Part shown: positions 60,707-64,000 of the stretch, piece by piece
Layout: every line of letters begins with the position of its first letter
Position numbering within the stretch: the first letter of the stretch is position 1
Notes under the pieces: model-generated
The model's database searches: none
What the model was told of the DNA's origin: nothing
What the model saw: the letters and a program-made list of their open reading frames with translations, nothing else
Program-made: the position numbers and the translations under genes
NCBI GenBank assembly: GCA_963726775.1
Contig: CAVSDL010000001.1
Span: 1,116,001-1,180,000 of the forward strand
Direction: 5' to 3'
DNA from: CAIWHR01 sp963726775
GTDB taxonomy: Bacteria > Pseudomonadota > Gammaproteobacteria > Burkholderiales > Casimicrobiaceae
DNA: 64,000 nt

Positions 60707-62227
60707 ATGTCGCTCGCAGTAGTGAACTCGCGCGGCCTTGCCGGCCTCGATGCACCGCTGGTTACCGTCGAAGTGCACCTGGCCGGCGGCCTGCCGGCCT
60801 TCAATCTGGTCGGCCTGCCTGATACCGAGGTCAAGGAGTCACGCGATCGGGTCCGCGCGGCCCTGCAGAACGCGCAATTCGATTTCCCGGCGCGCAAGAT
60901 CACCGTCAATCTCGCGCCCGCCGACCTGCCGAAGGAATCGGGCCGGTTCGATCTGCCCATCGCGCTCGGCATCCTCGCGGCGACGCAGCAGATTCCCGGC
61001 CATGCTCTCGCGCAATACGAATTCGCCGGCGAACTCGCATTGGGTGGCGCGCTACGTCCGATCCGCGGCGCGCTGCCCATGGCCCTTTGCGCACGCCGCG
61101 ACGGGCGAGCGTTCGTCCTGCCCGCTGCCAGCGCCGGCGAGGCGGCGCTGGTGCGCGGCGCGGTTGTGCATCCGGCATCGACGCTGCTCGCGGTCTGTGC
61201 GCATCTTTCAGGCAGCGCGCCGATTCCGCCGCTTGCCCCGCTCGCCCCCGCTGATCGCGAAACCGCGGTGCCCGATCTCGGCGACGTCCGCGGCCAGGCA
61301 CAGGCGAAGCGCGCGCTGACAATCGCCGCGGCCGGCGCGCACAGCCTGCTGATGATTGGCCCGCCGGGGGCAGGCAAGTCGATGCTCGCCCAACGGTTAC
61401 CCGGCATCCTCCCGCCGCTCTCCGAGGACGAGGCGCTGGCGAGCGCCGCGATCGCGTCGCTCGCGGGACGCTTCTCGCCGACGACATGGGCCGTGCGTCC
61501 GTATCGCGCACCCCATCATACGGCGAGCGCCGTTGCCCTCACGGGTGGCGGCAGCGATCCACGCCCCGGCGAAATCTCGCTCGCGCACCATGGCGTGCTG
61601 TTCCTGGACGAGCTTCCGGAATGGGACCGGCGCGTGCTGGACGCGTTGCGCGAGCCGCTCGAGTCGGGCGTGATACATATCTCGCGTGCGGCGCGGCAAA
61701 GCACGTTTCCGGCGCAGTTCCAGTTCGTGGCGGCGATGAACCCCTGTCCCTGCGGCTGGCTCGGGCATGCGAACGGGCGCTGTCATTGCTCCCCGGATCG
61801 CATCGCGCGCTACCGCAGCCGCGTTTCAGGACCGTTGCTCGACCGCATCGACATCGGGATCGAGGTGCCCGCCTTGCCGGCGGAAGCGCTGACTGCGCGC
61901 ATCGACGCCGGGACTGGCCCGCACGCCCAACGGGCCACGACCACCGACGTTCGCGCGCTGGCCACCCGCGCCCGCGAGCGGCAGTCGGCGCGCCAGGGGA
62001 AACCCAACGCGCACCTCTCGCCGCGCGAGATCGACGTGCACTGCGTTCCCGACGCGGCGGGCGCCGCGCTGCTCGCGCAGGCCATGGCACGGCTGTCGCT
62101 GTCGGCGCGCGCCTACCACCGCATCCTCAAGGTCGCCCGCACCATCGCGGATCTTGCCGACAGTCCCTCCATCGGGATGGCGCACATCGCCGAAGGGGTC
62201 GGCTATCGCCGGTTCGATCGAATGTGA
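60707..62227 (+). CDS. comM: YifB/ComM-family Mg-chelatase-like AAA+ ATPase
   Basis: 506-residue AAA+ protein. N-terminal lon-like domain (VNSRGLAGLDAPLVTVEVHL), Walker A MIGPPGAGKSML, Walker B LFLDELPEW, cysteine-rich CPCGWLGHANGRCHC (zinc), C-terminal helical lid. ComM is a branch-migration helicase that helps integrate DNA in natural transformation. dprA is also in the window. Confidence 0.94.
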   Translation: MSLAVVNSRGLAGLDAPLVTVEVHLAGGLPAFNLVGLPDTEVKESRDRVRAALQNAQFDFPARKITVNLAPADLPKESGRFDLPIALGILAATQQIPGHALAQYEFAGELALGGALRPIRGALPMALCARRDGRAFVLPAASAGEAALVRGAVVHPASTLLAVCAHLSGSAPIPPLAPLAPADRETAVPDLGDVRGQAQAKRALTIAAAGAHSLLMIGPPGAGKSMLAQRLPGILPPLSEDEALASAAIASLAGRFSPTTWAVRPYRAPHHTASAVALTGGGSDPRPGEISLAHHGVLFLDELPEWDRRVLDALREPLESGVIHISRAARQSTFPAQFQFVAAMNPCPCGWLGHANGRCHCSPDRIARYRSRVSGPLLDRIDIGIEVPALPAEALTARIDAGTGPHAQRATTTDVRALATRARERQSARQGKPNAHLSPREIDVHCVPDAAGAALLAQAMARLSLSARAYHRILKVARTIADLADSPSIGMAHIAEGVGYRRFDRM

Positions 62228-62312
62228 CGGCGATCCGCCACCCCTGGCTGCAGGACCGTTAAGATGGCGGCTGGCGCCCGCGTTGCCGCCCCGATCGAAA
62301 CGAGTCTTCCCG

Positions 62313-63515
<1,203 letters not shown>

Positions 63516-63542
63516 CAGCATGCGCGCGAACCGGATGCAACG

Positions 63543-64000
63543 ATGAAAGCGCTTGCCAAGCTCGAACGCGCGCCCGGCCTCACGCTCACGCGCGTCAGAA
63601 GGCCGGAAGTCGGCCACAACGACGTGATGATCCGGATCCGGAAGACCGCGATCTGCGGCACCGACATCCACATCTGGAAATGGGACGACTGGGCACAGAA
63701 GACGATACCGGTGCCCATGCAGGTCGGCCATGAATACGTCGGCGAAATCGTCGAAATGGGGGAGGAGGTCCGCGGCTTCGAGATCGGCGCCCGCGTCTCC
63801 GGCGAGGGGCATATCACCTGTGGCTCGTGCCGCAACTGCCGCGCCGGCCGGCGCCACCTGTGCCGCAACACCGTCGGCGTCGGGGTCAATCGCGAGGGAG
63901 CATTCGCGGAATACCTCGTCATACCGGCATTCAACGCTTTCCGGATTCCCGACGACATTTCAGATGATCTTGCCTCGATCTTCGATCCATTCGGAAATGC
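63543..64000 (+). CDS. tdh: L-threonine 3-dehydrogenase (partial, N-terminal part)
   Basis: Zinc-dependent medium-chain dehydrogenase, 152 codons visible before the window end. Catalytic zinc site starts at C38 in KTAICGTDIHIW and H in QVGHEYVGE; structural zinc site CGSCRNCRAGRRHLC. It oxidises threonine to 2-amino-3-ketobutyrate for Kbl. ATG 63543. Confidence 0.95.
   Translation, partial: MKALAKLERAPGLTLTRVRRPEVGHNDVMIRIRKTAICGTDIHIWKWDDWAQKTIPVPMQVGHEYVGEIVEMGEEVRGFEIGARVSGEGHITCGSCRNCRAGRRHLCRNTVGVGVNREGAFAEYLVIPAFNAFRIPDDISDDLASIFDPFGN

Overview
The window reads as the replication-origin region of a GC-rich (mid-60s percent by eye) Gram-negative bacterium, most likely a betaproteobacterium of the Burkholderiales/Rhodocyclales/Nitrosomonadales type. 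The grounds are gene order and families: rpmH-rnpA-yidD-yidC-mnmE diverging from dnaA-dnaN-gyrB, mnmG-rsmG-parA-parB next to atpI, topB-dprA-LysM diverging from def-fmt-rsmB-DUF4390-ntrY-ntrX, a LolB/LptD-type outer-membrane context (lolB, TorF porin), and the lolB-ispE-tRNA-Gln-prs-rplY-pth-ychF block. No 16S gene lies in the window, so genus cannot be given. It has no plasmid, phage, IS or CRISPR signature.

Layout. 1-2.5 kb: start of atpI (minus), a MoaD/ThiS-like carrier with an Asp-box propeller gene, and a peroxiredoxin. 2.5-6.8 kb: parB, parA, rsmG, mnmG on the minus strand, joined by 4-bp start/stop overlaps; parB carries an apparent frameshift. 6.8-7.6 kb: non-coding stretch with two parS sites. 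7.6-14.7 kb (minus): pckG, an AbrB-family membrane protein, mnmE, yidC, yidD, rnpA, rpmH. 14.7-20.4 kb (plus): dnaA, dnaN, gyrB, with DnaA boxes in both intergenic regions flanking dnaA; the strand switch here marks the likely oriC. 20.8-24.6 kb: a secreted subtilase with a duplicated C-terminal domain and an ALDH7-type aldehyde dehydrogenase. 24.6-29.9 kb (minus): topB, dprA, LysM protein. 30.1-39.2 kb (plus): def, fmt, rsmB, DUF4390, ntrY, ntrX, kup. 39.3-41.6 kb (minus): rpoH under a perfect CIRCE operator, and ftsY. 41.8-43.2 kb (plus): rsmD, coaD, ferredoxin. 43.2-46.1 kb (minus): dynamin-like GTPase, mutM. 46.3-56.4 kb (plus): TPR protein, lolB, ispE, tRNA-Gln, prs, rplY, pth, ychF, dapF, DUF484, xerC. 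56.4-57.3 kb: no convincing gene. 57.3-60.1 kb (minus): TorF porin-glnK-amtB nitrogen operon under a sigma-54 type promoter. 60.4-64 kb (plus): ubiK, comM, kbl, and the start of tdh.

Functionally most of the window is housekeeping: replication initiation and chromosome segregation (DnaA, DnaN, GyrB, ParAB/parS, XerC), translation and tRNA modification (MnmE/MnmG, Def, Fmt, RsmB, RsmD, RsmG, Pth, YchF, RplY), protein export (FtsY, YidC/YidD) and envelope biogenesis (LolB). The observations most worth following are the MoaD-propeller pair, the parB frameshift, the NtrX homologue with an eroded AAA+ domain, the CIRCE control of rpoH, the sigma-54/NtrC-like promoter that places a porin in the glnK-amtB operon, and the orphan interval at 56.4-57.3 kb.
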